Under the pieces are notes generated by a model. That model had not been told where the DNA came from. It saw only the letters and a list, made by a program, of their open reading frames with translations, and did no database searches. Positions 25,601-34,372 of a DNA stretch of 64,000 bases are shown one piece after another (positions within the stretch are counted from its first letter, which is position 1; each line of letters starts with the position of its first letter). This DNA comes from Nocardia anaemiae NBRC 100462 (GTDB lineage Bacteria > Actinomycetota > Actinomycetes > Mycobacteriales > Mycobacteriaceae), in NCBI RefSeq assembly GCF_001612725.1, contig NZ_BDAZ01000060.1:34530-98529 (forward strand), written 5' to 3'. Position numbers and translations under genes: made by a program.

Positions 25601-25716
25601 TCCGAACCAGCGGGCGCCCCGCACCGGCCAGTCGGCCGCGGCGGATCAGCGCCCGCTCGGTGCCGAGCGGCACGGTGGGCAGGGCGTCGTCGGTGGGATC
25701 CGTGAGTGTCCGTCGG
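25601..25716. other. structured convergent intergenic region
   Basis: This lies between the convergent SnoaL-like and ku genes. It contains inverted repeats AGCGGGCGC (25609-25617) with GCGCCCGCT (25649-25657), and CGCTCG-GTGC-CGAGCG just downstream. These may act as a two-sided terminator. No gene is seen. Confidence 0.4.
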
Positions 25717-26661
25717 TTATGCCCCCTTGCGGGCGGCTGCTTTCTTCGCGGTCTTCTTGGCGGGCTTGGCGGCGGTCTTCTTGGCCGCGGTTTTGGCGGC
25801 CTTGGTGGCCTTCTTCGCCGGTGCCGCCTTTGCCTTGGGCTCGGCGGCTGCCTTGCCGGAGCTCTCCGCGGTCCGCCGACCACTGGCCTCCAGACTGCGT
25901 TGCAGTGCGGCCACCAGGTCGACCACCTCGGCGTCCATCGCGGCGGGCGCTTCCTCTGGCTGACTGACCACCTTCCCGGTGCCGCTGGCGATGGCCTCGT
26001 CGAGCACCTTCTGCAGCTCGATCTGGTACTCGTCGGTGTATTGCTCGGGATCGAAATCGTCGGACATGGTCTCGACCAGTGTCTCGGCCATCTTGATCTC
26101 CTGCGCCTTCGGCTCGGCGACACCGTCCAGGGATTCGAAATCGACGGAACGGACCTCATCGGGCCACAGCAGCGTCTGAAGCACCAGTACGCCGTCGCGT
26201 ACCCGCAGCGCAGACAGCCGGGTCTTCTGCCGGAGCGTGAAATGGACGAGCGCGGTTCGATCGATGCGTTCCAGCGTGGTCGCCAGCAGTACGTAGGCCT
26301 TTGGGGTATTCGAGTCGGGTTCGAGATAGTAGCTCTTCTCGAACAGGATCGGGTCGATCTGGTCGTTGGGTACGAACTGCAGCACCGGAATCTCATGCTT
26401 CTCGGCGGCGGGCAGCTTGGAGAAGTCTTCGTCGGTCAGGATGACCTTCTCCCCCTCGGGGGATTCATAGGCCTTATCGATATCGGCGTACTGCACGGAC
26501 TTGCCGCAGACCGTGCAGACGCGGTCGTATTTGATTCGGCCACCGTCCTTGGCATGCACCTGGTGGAACCGAATGTCGTGGTCCTCGGTGGCCGTGTACA
26601 CCTTGACAGGGACGTTTACCAGCCCGAACGCAATCGAGCCCTTCCAGATAGCTCGTGCCAT
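25717..26661 (-). CDS. ku: non-homologous end-joining protein Ku
   Basis: A 314-residue bacterial Ku that binds DNA double-strand ends and recruits LigD. It starts MARAIWKGSIAFGLVNVPVK. The Ku core runs to about residue 250, with FHQVHAKDGGRIKYDRVCTV and ALVHFTLRQKTRLSALRVRD. The last 50 residues are a Lys/Ala-rich tail (KKATKAAKTAAKKTAAKPAK) that in mycobacteria helps Ku slide on DNA. Its ATG shares a base with the stop of the upstream cyclase gene (TAATG), so the two are translationally coupled. No ligD is seen in the window. Confidence 0.95.
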   Translation of the reverse strand: MARAIWKGSIAFGLVNVPVKVYTATEDHDIRFHQVHAKDGGRIKYDRVCTVCGKSVQYADIDKAYESPEGEKVILTDEDFSKLPAAEKHEIPVLQFVPNDQIDPILFEKSYYLEPDSNTPKAYVLLATTLERIDRTALVHFTLRQKTRLSALRVRDGVLVLQTLLWPDEVRSVDFESLDGVAEPKAQEIKMAETLVETMSDDFDPEQYTDEYQIELQKVLDEAIASGTGKVVSQPEEAPAAMDAEVVDLVAALQRSLEASGRRTAESSGKAAAEPKAKAAPAKKATKAAKTAAKKTAAKPAKKTAKKAAARKGA

Positions 26662-27764
26662 TACTCCATCATGGACGAACCCATTCGAATAGGCGAGCGA
26701 ATCGGAATCCCGAGTGTCGCGGTCGCGACGCGCCGACGCAGTGGTGCGGGCAGGGTGGCGAAGAGAGTGCGCATGGCGGCGACGGTGCCGCCGAGATCGG
26801 TACGGCCCGATAGATAGGCCCGTTGCAGTTGCGGCGGCAGGGTGAAGAAGGCATCGAAGAAGACGGGAACGTCGTCGGGTGGCAGAGCGAGCAGTGCGCG
26901 CAGGCCTGCCGACCGAAACGCGTGTACCGCTCGCGCCTGTGCGGGCCATGCCGAGGTATCGAGGGCGACAGTGTCGGCGGCGGCCAGCGATGCGGTGACG
27001 CTGTAACCCGTTGCGGGGTGGGTGAATGCGCCCGCCGCGCCGAACCGGCCCCGTCCGGGGCGACCGCCCTGGACCGGGAACCGCACCCGTTCGACCGGTT
27101 CGGTGCCGGTGAGTCGGATTCCGCGCGAACGCAACCGGTGCCGCAGCCGGTCGCGCAGCACCGCGGTGTCGAGGGCGGGACGACCGGCGAGGCAGGTCTC
27201 CTCCAGCAGCATCGTCTCCGCGCCGAGCGGCACCGCGTACAGAAACGACCGTGGCGCACCGGGTTCCGCGCCGTTGTCAGCGCGCCAGTCCATGAACAGG
27301 GGTGCGATGTCGGCGTCGCGTCGCACGATTACGCCGTACGCGGTTTGCTCGGCGAGTGTGCGGGAGCGGTGAATTCCTCGTGCGTCGATAATACGTTCAG
27401 CGCTGAATTTTGTTTCCGAAGCCAAAGTCACTGTGTTGTGGCGTATTTCGACAACGCGATCGGCAACTATTTGTGCGCCGTCGAGATTCAGTGAATCCCG
27501 CAACCGTGTGGAGTCGAAGACGACATAGGTTCGGTCGAGTCGGTGCGGCCTCGTACCCCAGGCCATCGGATGCGCCACGGTGCTGGCGATGACCGACGGA
27601 TCCAGCCATTCCGGCAGCTCGTCGTACCATCCCGCATACGTCGCCGACCAGCGTCGATCCGGCGCGGGATCGATTGCGGTGACCGACATTCCGCGCGCGA
27701 GGCAGCGATGCGCCAGTGCGCGACCGGCGGGTCCGAGTCCGCAGACGATGAGGTCCGCGGTCAT
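26661..27764 (-). CDS. lycopene-cyclase-like flavoprotein
   Basis: A 367-residue protein of the CrtY/CrtL lycopene cyclase family. From the ATG at 27764 it begins MTADLIVCGLGPAGRALAHR, which carries the dinucleotide motif GxGPAG. Other family marks are RRWSATYAGWYDELPEWLDP near residue 40, SFLYAVPLGAETMLLEETCL near 170 and FGAAGAFTHPATGYSVTASL near 250. No other carotenoid genes (crtE, crtB, crtI) are near, so the substrate is unproven. It is divergent from the beta-lactone operon and coupled to ku downstream. Confidence 0.82.
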   Translation of the reverse strand: MTADLIVCGLGPAGRALAHRCLARGMSVTAIDPAPDRRWSATYAGWYDELPEWLDPSVIASTVAHPMAWGTRPHRLDRTYVVFDSTRLRDSLNLDGAQIVADRVVEIRHNTVTLASETKFSAERIIDARGIHRSRTLAEQTAYGVIVRRDADIAPLFMDWRADNGAEPGAPRSFLYAVPLGAETMLLEETCLAGRPALDTAVLRDRLRHRLRSRGIRLTGTEPVERVRFPVQGGRPGRGRFGAAGAFTHPATGYSVTASLAAADTVALDTSAWPAQARAVHAFRSAGLRALLALPPDDVPVFFDAFFTLPPQLQRAYLSGRTDLGGTVAAMRTLFATLPAPLRRRVATATLGIPIRSPIRMGSSMME

Positions 27765-28222
27765 CGCATACCCGAGGCGGAACACGGATGTCGGTGTGGC
27801 ACAGCGAGTTCGGCGGTGTGCAGGGCGGATCCCTTCGTCGTCGGCGCGGTTCGTCGGTCGTGCGGAGCTTACTGTCGAGTGGTCGGGTCACCGTTGCGCT
27901 GTGATAGTTCACCGATATCGACGGTGACATTCTTCATAATACGATCATGTCGTATCTCGATTTTCCAGCAACGATGTGACTCGCGAGTAGCACCCTGTGG
28001 TCATCCGGCTGGTCACAATGTTCGGGGCGCCGTATGCTCGGCGTTGTCGGACGGATTGCCCAGGGTCGGGGAATCCGGATCCGGTTGCCGAAATCAATGT
28101 TGATTTCGGCACTTTCTGTTCCCTTGATCCTGTGGAACGGAATTCCCACCTCGTCTGCCCGCGGCCATTGTCGTGCCAGCCGGGAGTTCGTGCTGCCCGT
28201 CTCTGTCGAAAGGACCGCTACG
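27765..28222. promoter_or_regulatory. 458-bp divergent regulatory region of the nlt-like operon
   Basis: There is no gene here. Two clear dyads are present. ATACGA-TCATG-TCGTAT is at 27939-27955, in an A/T-richer patch close to the cyclase gene. A perfect dyad with 11-bp arms (28087-28097 and 28100-28110, spacer TG) begins about 113 bases before the nltA start. Both are good operator candidates, and no regulator gene lies next to them. Confidence 0.55.
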
Positions 28223-29260
28223 GTGAATTCTTCCCGATTACGCGCCCTTGGAGCCGCCCTTCCGGTCGGCGAATACACCACTTCGGAAGTGTTGAGTCGG
28301 ATGACGAGCGGCGGCGAGTTCGACGTCGAGCGAATTACCGGCATCGGTCATCGCCATATGGTCGACCGCACGAACGAGGACACCCTCACGCTCGGTGCGC
28401 GGGCCGCACGGGATGCGCTGGCGAAGTCCGGTTTGGATGCCGCCGAACTGGACATCATCATTTGCGGCGGCACCACGGTGCACGATGGATTCCATATGGT
28501 CTTCGAACCGTCGGCATCCCAGGAGATCGGCCGGCGCATCGGCGCTGTCAATGCCTCCGGCTATGACGTGGCGAATGCCTGTGGCGGCACCATGACCGGA
28601 ATCTATCTGCTGGACAATCTGATTCGCGCGGGTGTGGTGCGCAATGGCATGGTCGTCACGCCCGAAGTGATCTCGCCGGTAACCGAGGGCGCACTCGCCG
28701 AGGCCATCGATGCGCGCGATCCACAGTTCGCCGCACTCACGCTCGCGGATGCCGCGGTCGCGGTCATTCTTGACCCCGCGGTGGACGAGCAGGATGTAGT
28801 GCATTACGTCGATCTGACGACCTGCGCCGAGTACTCGCCATTGTGTATCGCCAAACCCAGCGATGCCAGCGAAAACATGATCATGTTGACCGACAATCTC
28901 ACCATGCAGGCCGCACCGCGCCGGGAAACATGGGCGAAATTCCACAGCGATATCCTCGCAAAGCGCGGCACCACATTCGCGGACGAGAAGTTCGACTTCA
29001 TCGTCTTCCATCAGCTCGGTGTCGGATTCACCGAGAAGCTCGCCGAATCCGGCAGCAAGATTCACGGCACCGCGATGCCGCAGCGACTGGCAACCGTAGA
29101 AAAGTATGGCAACACCGGGGCGAGTACGCATTTCCTGGTACTGCACGACTATATTTCCCGAGGCGAGATCCCGAAGGGCGCCAAGATCTGCTTCGTGCCG
29201 ACCGCCTCCGGAATGGTCTTCGGTGTCCTTTCGGCAACTATCAGCGCATTGGTGGGATGA
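28223..29260 (+). CDS. nltA: OleA-like thiolase with full catalytic triad (NltA-like)
   Basis: A 345-residue thiolase-superfamily enzyme of the OleA/KAS III type that should join two acyl-CoAs head to head to give a beta-keto acid. It starts at the GTG at 28223 with AAAGGA upstream. The triad is complete: Cys120 in NACGGTMTG, His263 in VFHQLGVG and Asn297 in KYGNTGAS. Glu95 in FEPSAS matches the OleA glutamate that reaches into the partner's active site. With the second, degenerate thiolase it should form the heterodimer described for nocardiolactone biosynthesis (recalled literature). First gene of a six-gene operon. Confidence 0.85.
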   Translation: MNSSRLRALGAALPVGEYTTSEVLSRMTSGGEFDVERITGIGHRHMVDRTNEDTLTLGARAARDALAKSGLDAAELDIIICGGTTVHDGFHMVFEPSASQEIGRRIGAVNASGYDVANACGGTMTGIYLLDNLIRAGVVRNGMVVTPEVISPVTEGALAEAIDARDPQFAALTLADAAVAVILDPAVDEQDVVHYVDLTTCAEYSPLCIAKPSDASENMIMLTDNLTMQAAPRRETWAKFHSDILAKRGTTFADEKFDFIVFHQLGVGFTEKLAESGSKIHGTAMPQRLATVEKYGNTGASTHFLVLHDYISRGEIPKGAKICFVPTASGMVFGVLSATISALVG

Positions 29261-29261
29261 A

Positions 29262-30170
29262 ATGACATTCATTATTCGGCGGTCCGCCGTCAGCGCCGAC
29301 CCCACCCTGGGTTCCATCGACCACGCCGTGCGGGCGGCCGGGGAGTGCCTCTCGGAGGCGGGCGTCGAGCCGAACGATATCGATGTGCTGATCAATGTCG
29401 GCGTCTACCGCGACAGCAATATCGTCGAGCCGTCCAATGCCGCCCTGATCCAGAAGGAATTGGGGATGCACCTGGACTACCAGGTCGGCTCCTCGCGGGC
29501 GGGTTTCTCGCTCGATCTGCGCAACGGGGCGTGTGGCGTGCTCAACGCACTGCAGGCAGCGGGCGCGCTGCTCGAGAACGGCACGGTCGAGCGGGTACTG
29601 ATCGTCGGCAGCGACGCCCACCCGGGCGGCATCGGACACGCACCGGCCGACTTCCGCTACGCCGCGGTCGGCGCCGCATTGTTGGTGACCAAGGGGATCG
29701 ATGCGGGCACCGGCTTCGATCGCGTGCACATCCCGGCGCCGCTGCCGCGCGCGGTCGGCGCTCATCCCGGTGTCGCCGGGTACCTCGATCTGAAGGCGAT
29801 GGGTAACGACGGCCAACTTTCGATCACCGTCGATGTCGCCGACGACTACGCCGAATTGGTCAGCGGCGCAGCGTTTGCCGCGGTTCGCTCATACCTCGCC
29901 GAACGACCCGACGCCCAGCGCGTGCTGGTCACCAACAACCCGGTGCCCGACTTCGCGGCCACCCTGGCGAACGAATTCGGTTTCGCCCGAACGCATCAGG
30001 CCGCGACCGGCGATCTGGACGCGGGCAGCTCCGGTTTGATCATCGGCTACCACCAGCTGCTCGAGTCCGGTGAGCTGTCGACCGGTGACGAATTGCTCCT
30101 GGTCGCCGCCGGGTCCGGTCCGATCGCGGGCTGTGTGAGCTACACCGTGCCAGCGGGCGGTGCGGGGTGA
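29262..30170 (+). CDS. nltB: partner thiolase lacking His and Asn of the triad (NltB-like)
   Basis: A 302-residue OleA/KAS III homologue, shorter than its neighbour. It has Cys92 in RNGACGVLN and Glu56 in NIVEPSNAA. The catalytic His position reads VTNNPVPDF and the Asn position reads TGDLDAGSS, so the Cys-His-Asn triad is broken. It probably supports the first thiolase in a heterodimer, supplying the glutamate or a substrate channel, rather than acting alone (inference consistent with published NltA/NltB). It starts one base after nltA and overlaps nltC by 4 bases. Confidence 0.82.
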   Translation: MTFIIRRSAVSADPTLGSIDHAVRAAGECLSEAGVEPNDIDVLINVGVYRDSNIVEPSNAALIQKELGMHLDYQVGSSRAGFSLDLRNGACGVLNALQAAGALLENGTVERVLIVGSDAHPGGIGHAPADFRYAAVGAALLVTKGIDAGTGFDRVHIPAPLPRAVGAHPGVAGYLDLKAMGNDGQLSITVDVADDYAELVSGAAFAAVRSYLAERPDAQRVLVTNNPVPDFAATLANEFGFARTHQAATGDLDAGSSGLIIGYHQLLESGELSTGDELLLVAAGSGPIAGCVSYTVPAGGAG

Positions 30171-31858
30171 GCCAGGAGCCCGCAGATCTGAGCGCGCTCC
30201 TGGAGCACCAGATCCGGCGGCGTGCGGAGCTGCCCGCCATCAGCTATCCGACGGTGGCGCATCCAGAACGCGCCCGGCGTGCAACGGATCTCGACTTCGC
30301 GGTGCTGACCTTCGCCGAGCTCGGCGCGCGAGTCGAGGCCTATGCGGCGGCATTCCAACGGATCGGAATCACCAAGGGCGTCAAGACCATTGTCATGGTC
30401 AAACCCGATCCCGATCTGTTCGCGGTGATCTTCGCGCTGTTCCGGGTCGGTGCGGTGCCGGTGGTAGTGGATCCTGGCATGGGCATGCGGCGCATGCTGC
30501 ATTGCTTCCGCAGTGTCGGTGCGGAGGCGTTCATCGGTATACCCCTGGCGCATCTGGTGCGGCTGGCGGCGCGGCGCACCTTCGGTTCGGTGCGGGTGCA
30601 TGTGACGGCCGGACGCTCGTTCTGGGGTGGACATACCTTGCTCGCCATGCGACAGGCACCCGGCGCGGTCGCACCCGAAATCACCAATGCGCCCGACGAT
30701 CTGCTGATGATCGCCTTCACCACCGGCAGCACCGGACCGGCCAAGGGCGTGGAGTTCACCAGGTCCGGATTCGCCGCCTCCTTGCGGGTGATCGAGCAAT
30801 TGCACAGTCGACCAACCGGTTTCGTCTCGCTGACCTCGGTGCCGCTATTCGGCATCTTCGATCTGCTCCAGGGTGCGCACGTGGTGCTCGGTCCGGTCGA
30901 CCCGGTGCGGGTCGCCAAGGCCGATCCGGCATTGCTCACCGATGTCGTCGAGAGTTTCCAGGCCACCGATATCACCGCATCGCCCGCACTGCTCGGTCCG
31001 CTCGGCGAATATCTGACGCGCACCGATACCACGCTGCCGAGTATGGCTCGGGTCATCTCGATGGGCGCTCCCGCGAATCTGGATGCGCTGGCGGGTGTTC
31101 GGGCCGCGCTCGGTGCGTCCGCGCGGGTCTTCACCACCTACGGCGCCACCGAGGCATTGCCGCTGACCACGCTCGAATGGTCGGAACTCGACGAGACCCG
31201 CAAGCAGACCGCCGAGGGTGCGGGCACCTGCGTCGGGCGCCCGATCGCGGAATCCGAGAGTGATACCAGGGTGCGGATCATCGCCATCTCCGATGACGAA
31301 ATCCATACCTGGCGGGACGATCTCGTGCTGCCCCCGGGGCAGATCGGCGAAATCGTCGCCGCTGGTGCCCAAGTCAGCACCGCCTATCACCGCAATCCGG
31401 TCGCCGATGCTCGCAACAAGATCGACGAGACCTGCACGGACGGCACCGTGCGACGCTGGCATCGCGTCGGCGATCTGGCCTGGCAGGACGAGTCCGGTCG
31501 GCTGTGGTTCTGCGGCCGCTCGGCACAGCGGGTTCGCACCGCGGCCGGTGATCTGTTCACCGTGCAGTGCGAACAGATCTTCAACACCCACCCTGATGTG
31601 CACCGCACCGCGCTCGTCGGAGTCGGCGAACCGGGGGTGCAGATCCCGGTGCTGTGCTTCGAATTGCGGTCCGGGGTGGCGAAATCCGAGATCCCCCGGG
31701 TGCAGCGGGAGCTGTGGTCCATTGCGCGCGAACGCGAATTCACCAGGCCGATCAAGGTATTCCGCGTCCATCCGGGCTTTCCGGTCGACATCCGGCACAA
31801 CGCTAAGATCGGGCGCGAGGAATTGGCCGTTTGGGCCGGAAAGGGTATGACGCCATGA
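30167..31858 (+). CDS. nltC: OleC-like beta-lactone synthetase (NltC-like adenylating enzyme)
   Basis: A 563-residue ANL-superfamily adenylate-forming enzyme. OleC proteins adenylate a beta-hydroxy acid and close it to a beta-lactone. The motifs are the P-loop TTGSTGPAKG (185-194), YGATEALP (325-332), HRVGDLAW with Asp436, and HNAKIGREEL with the A10 lysine Lys548. The YGATEALP signature and the placement between OleA-like and OleD-like genes separate it from fatty-acyl-CoA ligases. No OleB-type alpha/beta hydrolase follows, so the lactone should be the end product, not an olefin. It starts at a GTG overlapping nltB. Confidence 0.88.
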   Translation: MSQEPADLSALLEHQIRRRAELPAISYPTVAHPERARRATDLDFAVLTFAELGARVEAYAAAFQRIGITKGVKTIVMVKPDPDLFAVIFALFRVGAVPVVVDPGMGMRRMLHCFRSVGAEAFIGIPLAHLVRLAARRTFGSVRVHVTAGRSFWGGHTLLAMRQAPGAVAPEITNAPDDLLMIAFTTGSTGPAKGVEFTRSGFAASLRVIEQLHSRPTGFVSLTSVPLFGIFDLLQGAHVVLGPVDPVRVAKADPALLTDVVESFQATDITASPALLGPLGEYLTRTDTTLPSMARVISMGAPANLDALAGVRAALGASARVFTTYGATEALPLTTLEWSELDETRKQTAEGAGTCVGRPIAESESDTRVRIIAISDDEIHTWRDDLVLPPGQIGEIVAAGAQVSTAYHRNPVADARNKIDETCTDGTVRRWHRVGDLAWQDESGRLWFCGRSAQRVRTAAGDLFTVQCEQIFNTHPDVHRTALVGVGEPGVQIPVLCFELRSGVAKSEIPRVQRELWSIAREREFTRPIKVFRVHPGFPVDIRHNAKIGREELAVWAGKGMTP

Positions 31859-32943
31859 AGGCACTGGTCACCGGGGCAACCGGATTCCTCGGCAGCCATA
31901 TCGTCGACGCCGCGGTGGCGGTGGGTGATGAGGTGCGTGCGATCGTCCGGCCGTCGAGCGAGCTCGGCTACCTGTCGACGGTGCCCGAACTCGAAACGGT
32001 GGCAGGCGATCTCGGTGACTACGAATCGTTGGTCACCGCGTGCAAGGGCATCGATGTGGTCTATCACAGCGCCGGGCTGGTCGCCGAGGTCGGCAGCCGG
32101 GCGCAGTTCTGGGATGCCAATGTCGAGGGCACTCGGCGGCTGATGCAGGCGGCGCGGGAGGCCGGTGTAGGTCGGTTCGTCTTCGTCAGCAGTCCGTCGG
32201 TGGCGACCTCCTATGACACCGATCGCTTCGGCATCGACGAATCCGAGCCGTATGTCACCGCCCCGAAGAGTCTGTACGTGGAAACCAAGGCCGCCGCCGA
32301 ACAGCTCGTCCTGGCCAGCAATACCGCGGATTTCGTGACCTGCGCGCTGCGACCGCGGATGATCTGGGGACCGCGTTCCTCGGGCTGGATGACGCTGTTG
32401 CTGCGGAAGTTGAGGTCCGGCAAGCTGCCCGACCTCTCCGGCGGCAAGAAGGTCATGGTGTCGATCACCTACTGCGAGCACGCCGCGCAGGCCTGCCTGC
32501 AGGCGGCGCGCTCGGATCGGGTCGCGGGCAATGCCTACTTCCTCGCCGATCCCGAGGATGTCGACCTGTGGAAGTTCGTCGAGGACCTCGCCGTCGCGCT
32601 GGACTTGACGCCACCCACCCGCACCATTCCCAAACCGGTATTCGACGCTGCCATCGCGGTTTTCGACACCATCTGGCGGGTGCCCGCGATCAAGGAGCGC
32701 TACGCGCCGCCGCTGTCCAGCTGGACGACCGCGGCACTGACCGTCTCCAGCACCTACGACATCAGCGCCGCCGCCCGGGATTTCGGCTACTCGCCGACGG
32801 TATCACTGGCCGACGGACTGGCCGCCTACGTCGACTGGGTCGGACAGATCGGCGGCGTCGACGCCGTCATCGATCGCGGACGACCGATGGCCGACGCCAC
32901 GCATTCGAACGAAAGTCGCTGCACGCCCAGGAGATTCGAATGA
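31855..32943 (+). CDS. nltD: OleD-like NAD(P)H-dependent beta-keto acid reductase (NltD-like)
   Basis: A 362-residue extended SDR of the 3-beta-HSD/OleD type that reduces the 2-alkyl-3-keto acid made by OleA to the 3-hydroxy acid. It begins MKALVTGATGFLGSHIVDAA (TGxTGFxG motif). The catalytic pair is in SLYVETKAAAEQ (YxxxK), with VFVSSPSVAT before it. FDTIWRVPAIKERYAPPLSS near residue 275 resembles the membrane-associating region of OleD. The ATG overlaps the nltC stop and its own stop overlaps the P450 start. Confidence 0.88.
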   Translation: MKALVTGATGFLGSHIVDAAVAVGDEVRAIVRPSSELGYLSTVPELETVAGDLGDYESLVTACKGIDVVYHSAGLVAEVGSRAQFWDANVEGTRRLMQAAREAGVGRFVFVSSPSVATSYDTDRFGIDESEPYVTAPKSLYVETKAAAEQLVLASNTADFVTCALRPRMIWGPRSSGWMTLLLRKLRSGKLPDLSGGKKVMVSITYCEHAAQACLQAARSDRVAGNAYFLADPEDVDLWKFVEDLAVALDLTPPTRTIPKPVFDAAIAVFDTIWRVPAIKERYAPPLSSWTTAALTVSSTYDISAAARDFGYSPTVSLADGLAAYVDWVGQIGGVDAVIDRGRPMADATHSNESRCTPRRFE

Positions 32944-34358
32944 TGACCACCCGGCTCGCCGACCGTCCCACCGGCACGACCGCGGTGCCGACCGCACCGG
33001 GCGCGCTACCTCTCATCGGACATTCACACCGCCTCGCCCGCAGGCCGCACCGCTTCCTGCAAACACTGTCGGAGCTCGGACCCGTGGTGCGGGTGAAGAT
33101 TCCGGGCTACGACACCTATGTCGTCACCGACCCGGACCTGATCCGCGAGGCCTTCGTCGGCCTGGCCGATCAGGGTTCGATGATCGATCGTGCTGAGGCA
33201 CTGCTCGGGGCTGGCGTCACCGTGCTGTCGGGTCCGCAGCACAAGCGGGAACGCCGAATGATCGCCCCGGCCTTCGCCCGCGGCCGCATCGCGCAGTACG
33301 CCACCGTGATGACGCGTCTCGGCGCCGAACAGGCCGACGCCTGGCGCGACGGTCAAATGGTGGTCGTGAATACCGAGATGCACGATCTCGCGCTGCGCAC
33401 GGTCGCGGGGGCGCTGTTCAGCGGCGACCTCGGCGCGGAGACCGGCGCGGAAATCCACGAAATGCTGACACCGGTCATGACGCTGCTCGCCCGCCGTGTC
33501 ACACGTCCGGCCTGGATCGACAAGCTGCCACTGCCCGGCAACCGCCGCTTCGACGGCCTTGTGGCCGGTATGAAGTCGGCGACCAGCAAGATCATCGCCG
33601 CCTACCGCGCGGATCTGGCCGCCGACCCGAACCTGGATCACGGCGACCTGCTCGACACCCTGATCAAGGCGCGCGACGAGGACGGTGTCGCGCTCACCGA
33701 TGCCCAGGTGCACGACGAACTGATCAACTTCCTGGTCGGCGGCACCGAGGCCACCGGCATGACGCTGTCCTGGGTATTCCATGAGCTGGGCCGAAATCCC
33801 GAGCTGGAGGCCGCTTTCCACGCCGAGATCGATGCTGTGCTCGGCGGTCGTCCGGCCGAATTCGCCGATCTCGGTCGGCTCGATCTGACCAAGCGGATCG
33901 TCACCGAAACCCTGCGCATGTACTCGCCGTGGCTGACCGTCCGCGATGTGCCCGCGAACTATGAACTCGGCGGCAAGGCGTTGCCGAAGGGGGCCATGTT
34001 GCTGGTGTGTCCCGTTGCGGTGCACCGGGACCCGGCGATCTTCCCGAACCCCGATAGGTTCGACCCGGACCGGTGGCTGCCTGCGGCAATGGAGTCCCGG
34101 CCCAAGGGCGCGTACCTGCCGTTCGGTATGGGCACCCGGCAGTGTCCGGGAAATGTGTTCTCGCTCACCGAGGTTGCCCTGCAGGTTGCTACGATCGGCG
34201 GGCGCTGGCGCCTGCGCCCGATGCCCGGTATCGCGGTGCAAGAGACGGTGATCGGCGCCCTGGTACATCCGAAGTATCTGCCGATGCGGGTGGTGGCCAG
34301 GCAGGTGCAAGCCGGGCACGGCGCGGATTCGTCAGGGAGCGAGCGCGGCGCGGCTTAA
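32940..34358 (+). CDS. cytochrome P450 in the beta-lactone operon
   Basis: A 472-residue soluble P450. The haem-thiolate motif FGMGTRQCPGN places the ligand at Cys402, with ExxR as ETLR (323-326) and the I-helix oxygen groove GGTEAT (267-272). The N-terminus carries VPTAPGALPLIGHSHRLARR, a pattern shared with the P450 half of the fusion protein at 45.7-48.3 kb. It starts ATGATG overlapping the nltD stop, so it is translated with the beta-lactone genes and most likely oxidises the lactone or its acyl chains. The reductase partners are not encoded nearby. Confidence 0.9.
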   Translation: MMTTRLADRPTGTTAVPTAPGALPLIGHSHRLARRPHRFLQTLSELGPVVRVKIPGYDTYVVTDPDLIREAFVGLADQGSMIDRAEALLGAGVTVLSGPQHKRERRMIAPAFARGRIAQYATVMTRLGAEQADAWRDGQMVVVNTEMHDLALRTVAGALFSGDLGAETGAEIHEMLTPVMTLLARRVTRPAWIDKLPLPGNRRFDGLVAGMKSATSKIIAAYRADLAADPNLDHGDLLDTLIKARDEDGVALTDAQVHDELINFLVGGTEATGMTLSWVFHELGRNPELEAAFHAEIDAVLGGRPAEFADLGRLDLTKRIVTETLRMYSPWLTVRDVPANYELGGKALPKGAMLLVCPVAVHRDPAIFPNPDRFDPDRWLPAAMESRPKGAYLPFGMGTRQCPGNVFSLTEVALQVATIGGRWRLRPMPGIAVQETVIGALVHPKYLPMRVVARQVQAGHGADSSGSERGAA

Positions 34359-34372
34359 CGAGTGATGAGGGT

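Noticed and set aside
30167..31858. Ordinary fatty acyl-CoA ligase as the identity of the adenylating enzyme
   Set aside because: The YGATEALP signature and the placement between OleA-like and OleD-like genes fit OleC/NltC beta-lactone synthetases better.
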